This document shows positions 35,402 through 42,603 of a stretch of DNA of 64,000 nucleotides, piece after piece. Each line of letters opens with the position of its first letter. The first letter of the stretch is position 1. The position numbers were made by a program, and so were the translations under genes. This stretch comes from Sphingomonas sp. Leaf10 (GTDB lineage Bacteria > Pseudomonadota > Alphaproteobacteria > Sphingomonadales > Sphingomonadaceae), in NCBI RefSeq assembly GCF_001421245.1, contig NZ_LMKE01000002.1, forward strand, positions 166,046-230,045. The letters run 5' to 3'. Under the pieces are notes generated by a model. The model did not search any database, was not told where the DNA came from, and worked only from the letters and a program-made list of their open reading frames with translations.

Positions 35402-37056
35402 TCGGATGGGCGGTGGAGACGATCGCGGCGGCGACGCTGCTGATGCTGCTGGTGCTGATGTTGCGCGGCCCCGTCGCGCGACGCTTCGGTCCGCAGGCGG
35501 CCTATGCGCTATGGGCGCTGCCGGCGCTGCGCATGATCCTGCCGCCCATTCCCGATGCGTGGCGCCCGGTCGATATCGCGCCGATCGGTGCCGCGACCGA
35601 GCCGGGCGTCATCATGCTGGGCGTGCCGGTGGCCGAAGTCCCTGCGCTGCCCGAAGGGTGGGGCATGGCCGACGTACCTCTGGTGGTAATGGCGCTGTGG
35701 CTGCTAGGCGCGGTCGCGTTCGTGACGTGGCATATCGTCCAGCATCGCCGTTTCTGCGCGAAGGTGCTGGCGTCGGGCCGGGCGAAGGGCGTGGCCGGGG
35801 GGCACGTCAAGATGATCGAATCGCGCCATGCCGCCGGGCCGCTCGCCTTTGGCGTGGTGCGCCGCTACGTCGCGATGCCGATCGATTTTCGCGAACGCTA
35901 TGACGAACGCGAACAGGCGTTGGCGCTGGCGCACGAGCTGGGCCACCATGCCCGCGGCGACCTGCTTGCCAACTGGTTCGCGCTGGTCGTGCTGGGATGC
36001 CACTGGTTCAATCCGGTCGCATGGCGCGCGTTCCGGGCATTCCGGGCGGATCAGGAGATGGCGTGCGATGCGATGGTGCTGGCCCGTGCCACGCCGGGCG
36101 TCCGCCACGCCTATGCCACTGCCATCGTCAAGTCCGCGCATGGTCAGAGGCTGTCGGCCGCCTGCCACCTGCACGGCGTCCATGAACTCAAAGGGAGGCT
36201 GATCATGTTGTCGAAGCACCGGGTGATGTCGCCCATGACGAAGCGGGTCGCCGGGGGCGCGACGCTGGCGCTGGCGGTATTGGGGCTGGGGATCACCGCG
36301 TCGGGGACGCAAGCGGCCGAGACATTCCGCGGCAAGGTCGAGGATGCGACCGGCGTCGAGATCGCATCGGTCGAGGCGAAGGCGGCGGCAGTGCTGGCCC
36401 CGGTCGCGGCGATCGTGCCGGCACAGGCGGCGACGCTGCCGGTGGTGCCTGCCGAGCCGGCAACCCCCGCACCGTTGCCCAAGCCGGCGATCCCGGCGGG
36501 TGCGCCGAAGGTGCCGATGCCCATCACCGTCGTGATGCCGGCAATGCCCGCCCTGCCGGCGAACCTCGCCAAGTCGCCCGAAGGCAAGGTCCGCAAGATC
36601 GTCGTCCAGCGCTATGACGGCGAGGGCAAGCTGCTCGGCCAGAGCGTGAGCGACATTCCCGAGGTGAATGTCGTCAGCGGCAATTGCGGTCCGGGCAGCC
36701 AGACCACCATCACCCGCAACGACGGCGGCAAGCAGGTCACGACCATCTGTTCCGACCGCATCCGCATCATCACCCGACAGGCCGCCGCCCGTGCGCAGGA
36801 CGGTGCCCGGCTGGCGGCGCTGGGCGCAGCGGCGGCGGCACGGGGCGAGGCTGCGGCGGCACGCGGAGAGGCACAGGCAGCACAGGGCCGGATCTATGCG
36901 CGGCAGGGCTTGCGGACCGCGCTGTCCAGCCTGCGTTCGACCCGCGCATCGATCGCGGCGGACCGCGACATGCCGGCCGCCGGACGCACCAGCGCGCTTG
37001 CCGGCATCGACGAAAGCATTCGCGAACTCCAGTCCCAGCTCGACGGCGAGGACTGA
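35398..37056 (+). CDS. BlaR1-like M56 membrane metalloprotease
   Basis: A 552-residue sensor protease with N-terminal membrane helices (about 5-23, 33-50, 93-115) and the gluzincin zinc site HELGH (H179, E180, H183). A further membrane helix lies near residues 283-300. It lacks the penicillin-binding sensor domain of classic BlaR1. The C-terminal ~250 residues are an alanine/proline-rich linker followed by a helical segment with repeated ARGEA-like units, probably periplasmic. It likely cleaves or inactivates the BlaI-like repressor on sensing an unknown envelope signal. ATG 35398 overlaps the repressor stop (ATGA). Confidence 0.9.
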   Translation: MIGWAVETIAAATLLMLLVLMLRGPVARRFGPQAAYALWALPALRMILPPIPDAWRPVDIAPIGAATEPGVIMLGVPVAEVPALPEGWGMADVPLVVMALWLLGAVAFVTWHIVQHRRFCAKVLASGRAKGVAGGHVKMIESRHAAGPLAFGVVRRYVAMPIDFRERYDEREQALALAHELGHHARGDLLANWFALVVLGCHWFNPVAWRAFRAFRADQEMACDAMVLARATPGVRHAYATAIVKSAHGQRLSAACHLHGVHELKGRLIMLSKHRVMSPMTKRVAGGATLALAVLGLGITASGTQAAETFRGKVEDATGVEIASVEAKAAAVLAPVAAIVPAQAATLPVVPAEPATPAPLPKPAIPAGAPKVPMPITVVMPAMPALPANLAKSPEGKVRKIVVQRYDGEGKLLGQSVSDIPEVNVVSGNCGPGSQTTITRNDGGKQVTTICSDRIRIITRQAAARAQDGARLAALGAAAAARGEAAAARGEAQAAQGRIYARQGLRTALSSLRSTRASIAADRDMPAAGRTSALAGIDESIRELQSQLDGED

Positions 37057-37096
37057 TCCGGGGTCCACGGACGTTCTGCCCCGTTCGTTCGTGGCA

Positions 37097-37125
37097 GGGC
37101 CGGTCGGCTTCGCGCCGGCCGGTCC
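37097..37125 (+). terminator. GC-rich hairpin after the M56 gene
   Basis: GGGCCGGTCGGC and GCCGGCCGGTCC pair around a short TTCGC loop, 40 bp after the M56 stop and 40 bp before the MBL gene. There is no T-tract, so it may be a partial terminator or attenuator. Confidence 0.4.
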
Positions 37126-37164
37126 GCTTGTATCGGACGCCGCCAGCGGCCATGTTTTACAGCG

Positions 37165-38022
37165 ATGGCAGACTATCCAACCGGCATCGCCCAGCCGCTC
37201 GAACCGCTGGTGACGCGCGTGCTGGCGCGCAATGCCTCCCCCTATACGCATAGCGGCACGCAGAGCTTCATCGTTGGCGGCGAGGGCGCGGTAGCGGTGA
37301 TCGATCCGGGGCCGGTCGACGACGTGCACCTGGATGCGATCATGACGGCGGTCGGCGGGCGCGAGGTCGCGGCGATCCTGTGCACTCACACTCACCGCGA
37401 TCACAGTCCGGGCGCGGCCCCGCTGGCGGCGAGGACCGGGGCGGCGATCATCGGTTGTGCGCCGCTGACGATGGACGACGCCGGCCCGCGATCCGACGCG
37501 GCGTTCGATGTCGATTATAGGCCCGACCGGGTGCTGGGCGATGGCGAAGCGGTGGCGGGCGATGGCTGGACGCTGGTCGCGGTGGCGACGCCGGGGCATA
37601 CGTCGAACCACTTGGCCTTTGCGCTGCCCGAGAGCGGGGCGTTGTTCAGCGGCGACCATGTCATGGGCTGGTCGACGACGATCGTGTCGCCGCCCGATGG
37701 CGACATGGGCGACTATATGGCGAGCCTGTCGAAGCTGCTCGATCGCGATGACCGGATCTATTATCCGGCGCATGGCGATCTGATCGCGACGCCGCAGCGG
37801 CTGGTGCGCAGCATGCTCGGCCATCGCAAGCAGCGCGAGGGACAGATTGCACGGGCGATCGAGCGCGGCACGCATGACGTGCCGACGATGGTCGATGGCA
37901 TGTATGTCGGGCTGGCGGCGGGGCTGGTCGGCGCGGCGCGGCGGTCGGTACTGGCGCATCTGATCGATATGGAACGGCGCGGCATCGTGCGACAGGAGGG
38001 GGACACATGGCATCGCATGTGA
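37165..38022 (+). CDS. MBL-fold metallohydrolase (LACTB2/glyoxalase II-like)
   Basis: A 285-residue metallo-beta-lactamase-fold hydrolase. The zinc motif is THTHRDHS with H75, H77, D79 and H80; later ligands lie in TPGHTSNHLAF and SGDHVMGW. A C-terminal ~85-residue winged-helix-like extension (LGHRKQREGQIARAIE, GAARRSVLAHLI) matches LACTB2-type enzymes rather than true class B beta-lactamases. No signal peptide, so cytoplasmic. It follows the BlaI/BlaR1-like pair and overlaps the next gene by 16 bp. Confidence 0.88.
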   Translation: MADYPTGIAQPLEPLVTRVLARNASPYTHSGTQSFIVGGEGAVAVIDPGPVDDVHLDAIMTAVGGREVAAILCTHTHRDHSPGAAPLAARTGAAIIGCAPLTMDDAGPRSDAAFDVDYRPDRVLGDGEAVAGDGWTLVAVATPGHTSNHLAFALPESGALFSGDHVMGWSTTIVSPPDGDMGDYMASLSKLLDRDDRIYYPAHGDLIATPQRLVRSMLGHRKQREGQIARAIERGTHDVPTMVDGMYVGLAAGLVGAARRSVLAHLIDMERRGIVRQEGDTWHRM

Positions 38023-38723
38023 GGCCGCAGGCGATGCGGCTGGCGGTGGCGGTCGTCGTACTGCTGGCGCTGGCGGTCGGCGGCTGGGTGCTGTGGCAGC
38101 GGTACGAAGAGCAATATACCGTTACCACCGAGACGGAGAGCGGGCAGGCGGTGACGCGGATCATCTCCGCGCGCCTGTCGGGCGCGAGCGCGCTGAAGGT
38201 CGCGGCGCTGTCGGGCACGTTGCAGGCGACGGCCAGCGACGTTCGCGGCTTCGGCTGGCTGCGATCGGACCAGGTGGTCAAGATGCCCTATTCGGTCGAT
38301 TATTTTGTCGATGTCGGCGGAATCGGCGAGGGGCAGTTGAGCTGGTCGGCGGATACGCGGACACTGGTGGTCGATGCGCCCGATGTGACGGTGGCGCGAC
38401 CGAATGTCGACGAAGCGGCGCGAACGCTGGTGCAGACCAACGGGTTGTATGTCACGCGCGAGGCGGCGGCGGCCCTGTCGCAGCGTGTGTCGTCGGTGGC
38501 GCAGGCACGCGCCGAGCGGGAGGCGCGTAGTCCCGAACGGCTGGCGCAGGCGCGCGAAATGGCGCGGGCCGGACTGGCGCGGTTGCTGGCGGCACCGCTG
38601 GCGGCGGCGGATGAGGGGAATGTGCGGGTCGTGGTGACTTTTCCGGCCGAACGGGGGGCACGAAATGGCGAGCGCTGGGATGTTTCGGCGGACCCGGCCG
38701 AGGTGATCGCCAATCGGCGGTGA
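38007..38723 (+). CDS. DUF4230 domain protein
   Basis: A 238-residue protein with one N-terminal membrane helix ([19 protein letters not shown]) and a soluble domain that fits the DUF4230 family ([36 protein letters not shown]). Function is unknown. The AGGAGGGGG site inside the end of the MBL gene serves ATG 38007, so the two are translationally coupled. A family B repeat fragment follows. Confidence 0.8.
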   Translation: MASHVRPQAMRLAVAVVVLLALAVGGWVLWQRYEEQYTVTTETESGQAVTRIISARLSGASALKVAALSGTLQATASDVRGFGWLRSDQVVKMPYSVDYFVDVGGIGEGQLSWSADTRTLVVDAPDVTVARPNVDEAARTLVQTNGLYVTREAAAALSQRVSSVAQARAEREARSPERLAQAREMARAGLARLLAAPLAAADEGNVRVVVTFPAERGARNGERWDVSADPAEVIANRR

Positions 38724-38730
38724 GACATTC

Positions 38731-38800
38731 CTCCCCTCCCTTGTCAGGGAGGGGCGGACGTGCCGCTTGCGGTACAGTCGGGACCCACCTAGGGGCGGGG
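38731..38800. repeat. Family B repeat fragment
   Basis: CTCCCCTCCCTTGTCAGGGAGG and a downstream GGGACCCACCTAGGGGCGGGGG remain; the right arm is eroded. It lies between the DUF4230 and nadA genes. Confidence 0.55.
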
Positions 38801-38815
38801 GCACAGGAGACGATG

Positions 38816-39814
38816 ATGAACGCGCGCACCGAATTGCCCACCGGCACCGATTTGCTGGCCGAGATCGACCGGCTGCGCCGTGAGCGCAACGCCGTCATCC
38901 TCGGCCATTATTACCAGAAGCCGGAGATCCAGGATCTGGCCGATTTCGTCGGCGACAGCCTCGACCTCAGCCGGAAGGCGGCGGCGACCGATGCCGATGT
39001 CATTGCATTCTGCGGCGTGCGCTTCATGGCGGAGACAGCGAAAATCCTGTCGCCCGACAAGACGGTGATCCTGCCCGACATGGATGCCGGCTGCTCGTTG
39101 GAGGACAGCTGTCCGCCCGAACAGTTCGCCGCGTTCCGCGCGCAGCATCCCGATCACATCGCGCTGACCTACATCAATTGTTCGACCGAGGTGAAGGCGC
39201 TGTCCGACATCATCGTGACGTCGTCGTCGGCCGAAAAGATCCTGGCGCAACTGCCCGCCGATCAGAAGGTGATCTTCGGTCCCGACCGCAATCTGGGCGG
39301 GTATCTGATGCGCAAGACCGGGCGCGACATGCTGTTGTGGCCGGGCGTGTGCATCGTGCACGAGGCGTTCAGCGAGACAGAGTTGCTGAAGCTGAAGGCG
39401 CAGCATCCCGGCGCCCCGGTCGCGGCGCACCCCGAATGCCCGGCGATCATCCTCGACCATGCCGATTATGTCGGGTCGACCAGCGGCATCCTCGATTATG
39501 CCAAGGCGATGGCCGGCGACACGCTGATCGTCGCGACCGAACCGCACATCATTCACCAGATGGAAAAGGCGGTGCCGGAAAAGACGTTCATCGGCGCGCC
39601 GGGGGCGGACGGCAACTGCAACTGCAATATCTGCCCGTATATGGCGCTCAACACGCTAGAAAAGCTCTACATCGCGCTGCGCGACCTCAGCCCACGGATC
39701 GAGATCGAGGAAGGGCTGCGCCAGCGGGCGAAGGTGTCGCTCGACCGGATGCTGGCGATGGCGAGCGGGACGGTGGGGCTGGGCGATCTGGGGCCGTTGC
39801 GCGCGGGGGGATGA
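38816..39814 (+). CDS. nadA: Quinolinate synthase
   Basis: Condenses iminoaspartate and dihydroxyacetone phosphate to quinolinate for NAD synthesis, using an oxygen-sensitive [4Fe-4S] cluster. The 332 residues include [19 protein letters not shown] near the start, cysteines in [21 protein letters not shown] and [14 protein letters not shown] (the cluster ligands sit in the latter groups). It stands alone; nadB and nadC are not in the window. ATG 38816 is favoured over 38813 by spacing from AGGAG. Confidence 0.96.
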   Translation: MNARTELPTGTDLLAEIDRLRRERNAVILGHYYQKPEIQDLADFVGDSLDLSRKAAATDADVIAFCGVRFMAETAKILSPDKTVILPDMDAGCSLEDSCPPEQFAAFRAQHPDHIALTYINCSTEVKALSDIIVTSSSAEKILAQLPADQKVIFGPDRNLGGYLMRKTGRDMLLWPGVCIVHEAFSETELLKLKAQHPGAPVAAHPECPAIILDHADYVGSTSGILDYAKAMAGDTLIVATEPHIIHQMEKAVPEKTFIGAPGADGNCNCNICPYMALNTLEKLYIALRDLSPRIEIEEGLRQRAKVSLDRMLAMASGTVGLGDLGPLRAGG

Positions 39815-39844
39815 CGGTACCCGGACTACGAAGCGCGTTGAGCG

Positions 39845-39930
39845 ATAACTCGTCCGTTCGTGCCAGGTAGCCGTTTCGACTTCGCTCGGGACGGGTATTG
39901 AAGTCGTGTATCGAGGGACCGCTTGGGGCA
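39845..39930. repeat. Family F inverted repeat, degenerate copy
   Basis: Segments TCGTCCGTTCGTGCCAGGTAGC, TTTCGACTTCGCTCGGGAC and TATCGAGGGACCGC match parts of the 21138-21262 element but the arms are imperfect. It separates convergent nadA and the TspO-like gene. Confidence 0.55.
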
Positions 39931-39986
39931 GGTCTTTCGATCACGCTGTTCACCACTCTGGAGCGGCGGGGCGGGCCGGGCGCAGT

Positions 39987-40826
39987 TCAGGCTCGGGCTT
40001 GGCTTCGGCTTCCGTCCGTCGGGCGCGGGACGCCGCGCCCGAACCAATGGGTGAAACCACCGTGGCGCAGGCCGGTGATGGTACCGATCAGCACCAGCAG
40101 CGCGGCGACGACGACCCCGATCGCGACCAGCGCCGAACGCTGTCCGCCCGACGACCAGATCGCCGACAATGCCCAGAAGAACACCAGCGCATAAGGCGGG
40201 CAACCGCGACCGGCGACCAGCGTCGCCGCCGCGATCATGCCGCCCAGCACCACGACCGCTGCCGCGATGATCGGCGTTTCCCCGCCGAAATAGACGCCGT
40301 GCGCGCGCAGCGTCGCGGCGATGTTGACGATCGATGCGACCGTCAGCCAACTGGCCAGCGCAGTCAGCGGCAGGACCGCGCACCAGCGTTCGCCCGCGGT
40401 GAAGGCGATCGGCCATGTCGCCAGGATGCGATAGCTTTTGAGCAGGCACAGCAGCGTGAACAGGATGATAGCGACCGAGGGCACGCCCAGCCCCGCGATC
40501 TGGGTATAGGCGGCCCATAGCGCGTTGCCGAAGAACGCACCGGCAGCGGGGCCGCGCAGCCGGGCGAGTAGCGGATTGTCGCGCTGCGACGGCAATGCCT
40601 GATACAGCGCGAACACCAGCGCGCCGATATAGAGCGCGCCCCAGATGGCGAACGCCCAGCCCGCCGGGGTGACCAGCGTCCGCACCGCATTCGACTGTTC
40701 GCCGATGGTGCGTCCGAAGCCGATCATCGGCAGGAACGGCGTCAGGATTTGCGCCACCGCGCAGACCAGCGGAAGTGCGCGTGACGTCGAAGCTACGTCG
40801 GCGCTATCGGAGGAAACCGTCGTCAT
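39987..40826 (-). CDS. TspO/MBR-like tryptophan-rich membrane protein
   Basis: A 279-residue membrane protein with about eight hydrophobic segments. The first half carries TPAGWAFAIWGALYIGALVF, which resembles the PPGWVFGxVWxxLY signature of TspO/MBR, followed by tryptophan-rich helices (FGNALWAAYTQ, WALSAIWSSGG). It is longer than bacterial TspO (about 160 residues), so membership in a larger related family is more likely. Possible ligands (porphyrins, lipids) are not evident. ATG 40826 is chosen over an in-frame upstream TTG. Confidence 0.65.
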   Translation of the reverse strand: MTTVSSDSADVASTSRALPLVCAVAQILTPFLPMIGFGRTIGEQSNAVRTLVTPAGWAFAIWGALYIGALVFALYQALPSQRDNPLLARLRGPAAGAFFGNALWAAYTQIAGLGVPSVAIILFTLLCLLKSYRILATWPIAFTAGERWCAVLPLTALASWLTVASIVNIAATLRAHGVYFGGETPIIAAAVVVLGGMIAAATLVAGRGCPPYALVFFWALSAIWSSGGQRSALVAIGVVVAALLVLIGTITGLRHGGFTHWFGRGVPRPTDGSRSQARA

Positions 40827-41141
40827 GGCGTGCAAACTCGCAACCGCAAATTAAGTTGCCAACTGCTACTTGCGAAAAAGTTCCCAAAACAGGACGATTC
40901 ATACCACCGCGACCATGCTGCGGGTCGTCCATCGTTCGCCGCAGCGGGCAGGTAGCGCCGACAGCATGTACGACGGCAGCAGCGGAGCGACGACAAGCCC
41001 GCCGGTGGCGATCGTCGCCAACGCCCGCCGCACCGGACCGGCACACGACACCACGGCCGGCACGGGTACGAGCCGATCGCATTCGCCGCGCAACGTCGCG
41101 AGGGACTGGACGTCGTAAAGAGATATGTTATCACATGACGT
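40827..41141. other. 315-bp intergenic region, probable promoters and one candidate minus-strand frame
   Basis: Separates the minus-strand TspO-like gene from the plus-strand DUF1826 gene. A minus-strand frame ending at 40899 has codon bias like a gene and encodes a hydrophobic stretch (RRALATIATGGLVVAPLLPSY), but no confident start or ribosome-binding site. The right end holds the Zur-like site (41126-41140). Confidence 0.4.
41126..41140 (+). promoter_or_regulatory. Zur-box-like sequence before the DUF1826 gene
   Basis: TGTTATCACATGACG matches the Zur consensus TGTTATA-N-TATAACA at six of seven positions in the left half and four of seven in the right. It abuts the proposed start codon, so it would act as a promoter-proximal operator or the true start lies a little downstream. 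Confidence 0.35.
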
Positions 41142-41846
41142 ATGTTGCAGATAGCAGGATTGAATCCGTCCCCGCCGCCCGCCCCGTTCCTCGCCGATCT
41201 GGCGTGGCCCGGCCACGCCCGGATAGCGGCTCGGGGGCAGGCGCTCGACGCGATCCTTGCTGATCCGGTCAACCTCGCCGTCTGGCAACGCAGCGATGCG
41301 CCGGTGATCGATGTCGGCGGTCTCGATACCGTGGAGGATATCGCGGTCGTCGTGCCCGCCGGGGCAGGGGCGGCGATATCGGACGCGCTGGCGGCGGCGG
41401 GGTATGACGATGCGCTGGCGGTGCTGCTGGCGCATGATATCGGCGAACTGGCCGGGCGTTTTGCCGCGCTGCTGCGGATCGAACGGGTGGCGATCCGGCT
41501 CGAGGTGGTCGAAACCGATGCCTGTCGCCGCTTCCATGCCGATTACGTCGCGGTGCGGCTGATCTGCACCTATGCCGGACCGGGAACCCAGTGGCTGGCG
41601 AACGACGATGCGGCGGCACTGGCGCCCGGTGCCGAGCCGCCAGCCGCGACGATCCGCTCGATCGCGACCGGCGACGTCGCGCTGTTCAAGGGGCGCGACC
41701 GGTCGGATACGCCGATCGTCCACCGATCGCCGCCGATTGTGGGCACCGGCGCGCGGCGGCTGGTGCTGGTGATCGACCCGGCGCGGCCCGATCAGCCGGC
41801 GGCGGCGACGGGTTCCGCTTCGACAGACGCGAAGCCAGCCAGATAG
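41142..41846 (+). CDS. DUF1826 domain protein
   Basis: A 234-residue cytoplasmic protein of the DUF1826 family: central DACRRFHADYVAVRLICTYAGPGTQW followed by EPPAATIRSIATGDVALFKGRD, including a conserved HADYVAVR segment. Family members often neighbour zinc-starvation genes (COG0523 GTPases, Zur); here a Zur-like box precedes it but no such neighbour is present. Function unknown. The last 55 bp overlap the 3' end of the convergent glycosyltransferase gene. Confidence 0.75.
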   Translation: MLQIAGLNPSPPPAPFLADLAWPGHARIAARGQALDAILADPVNLAVWQRSDAPVIDVGGLDTVEDIAVVVPAGAGAAISDALAAAGYDDALAVLLAHDIGELAGRFAALLRIERVAIRLEVVETDACRRFHADYVAVRLICTYAGPGTQWLANDDAAALAPGAEPPAATIRSIATGDVALFKGRDRSDTPIVHRSPPIVGTGARRLVLVIDPARPDQPAAATGSASTDAKPAR

Positions 41847-42550
41847 GGGTGCGCCAGCACGCGGCGCGCATTGCGTTCGCCGATCGCGGTGTCGTTGACC
41901 AGGCGGCTGCCGGCCACGGTCCGATATTGCGCGACGCAGGCATCGATCCGGGCGAAGCGCGCACCTGCCGCCCCGGCGCGGGTATAGAAGTCCCAGTCGT
42001 TGCAATTGTGGAAGCTGGGATCGAACCCGCCGACCCGCTCGACCATCGCCCGGCGGACCACCGACCAGCTCGGCCCGATCACGCCGCCGCTGGCCAGACC
42101 GGCGCGGATGCAGTCGCCGTCCCAGCCGCACTCGGGATCGGTCGGATCGGCATCGCCCTCGACCCGCGCGAAATAGCCGACGACGATGTCGTGGGCGGCG
42201 CTCGGCACGCTGCCCAGCAATGCCCGCGCCGCACCGGGCAGCCACACATCGTCGCTGTCGAGGAACGCGATCCAGTCGGCTGTAGCGAGCGAGACACCGC
42301 TGTTGCGCGCCTGCGATGCGCCGACATTGCGCGGCAGGATCATTGCTACGACACGGGGGTCGCTGGCGGCGAGGGCGCGGATGACGGCGGCGCTGTCGTC
42401 GCTCGATCCGTCATCAACCACGATCACCCGCTCGGGTGCCGGCACCTGTGCCAGCACGCTCGCCACCGCATCGGCGACGACGTGCGCGCGATTATGGCAT
42501 GGGATGACGACGTCGTACGACGCGACGAACGGATCGGCGGATTGCAGCAT
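41792..42550 (-). CDS. Family 2 glycosyltransferase
   Basis: A 252-residue GT-A enzyme. The N-terminus SYDVVIPCHNRAHVV starts the nucleotide-binding fold, followed by VIVVDDGSSDDS and the metal-binding FLDSDDVW. A later NDWDFYTRAG matches the acceptor-side ED-like motif. It should transfer a sugar from a nucleotide-sugar to a glycan or lipid, with inversion. It begins 53 bp after the TonB receptor stop on the same strand and may be co-transcribed; its 3' end overlaps the DUF1826 gene. Confidence 0.9.
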   Translation of the reverse strand: MLQSADPFVASYDVVIPCHNRAHVVADAVASVLAQVPAPERVIVVDDGSSDDSAAVIRALAASDPRVVAMILPRNVGASQARNSGVSLATADWIAFLDSDDVWLPGAARALLGSVPSAAHDIVVGYFARVEGDADPTDPECGWDGDCIRAGLASGGVIGPSWSVVRRAMVERVGGFDPSFHNCNDWDFYTRAGAAGARFARIDACVAQYRTVAGSRLVNDTAIGERNARRVLAHPYLAGFASVEAEPVAAAG

Positions 42551-42603
42551 CCCCGCCCCATGCCAGAACTGCGCCCACGATCAAGCGCCGCAACCGTACC
42601 CGC

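Noticed and set aside
37165-38022. MBL-fold protein as a class B beta-lactamase regulated by the BlaI-like operon
   Set aside because: It has no signal peptide and carries the LACTB2-type C-terminal extension, and it is separated from the operon by a hairpin, so a lactamase call is not supported.
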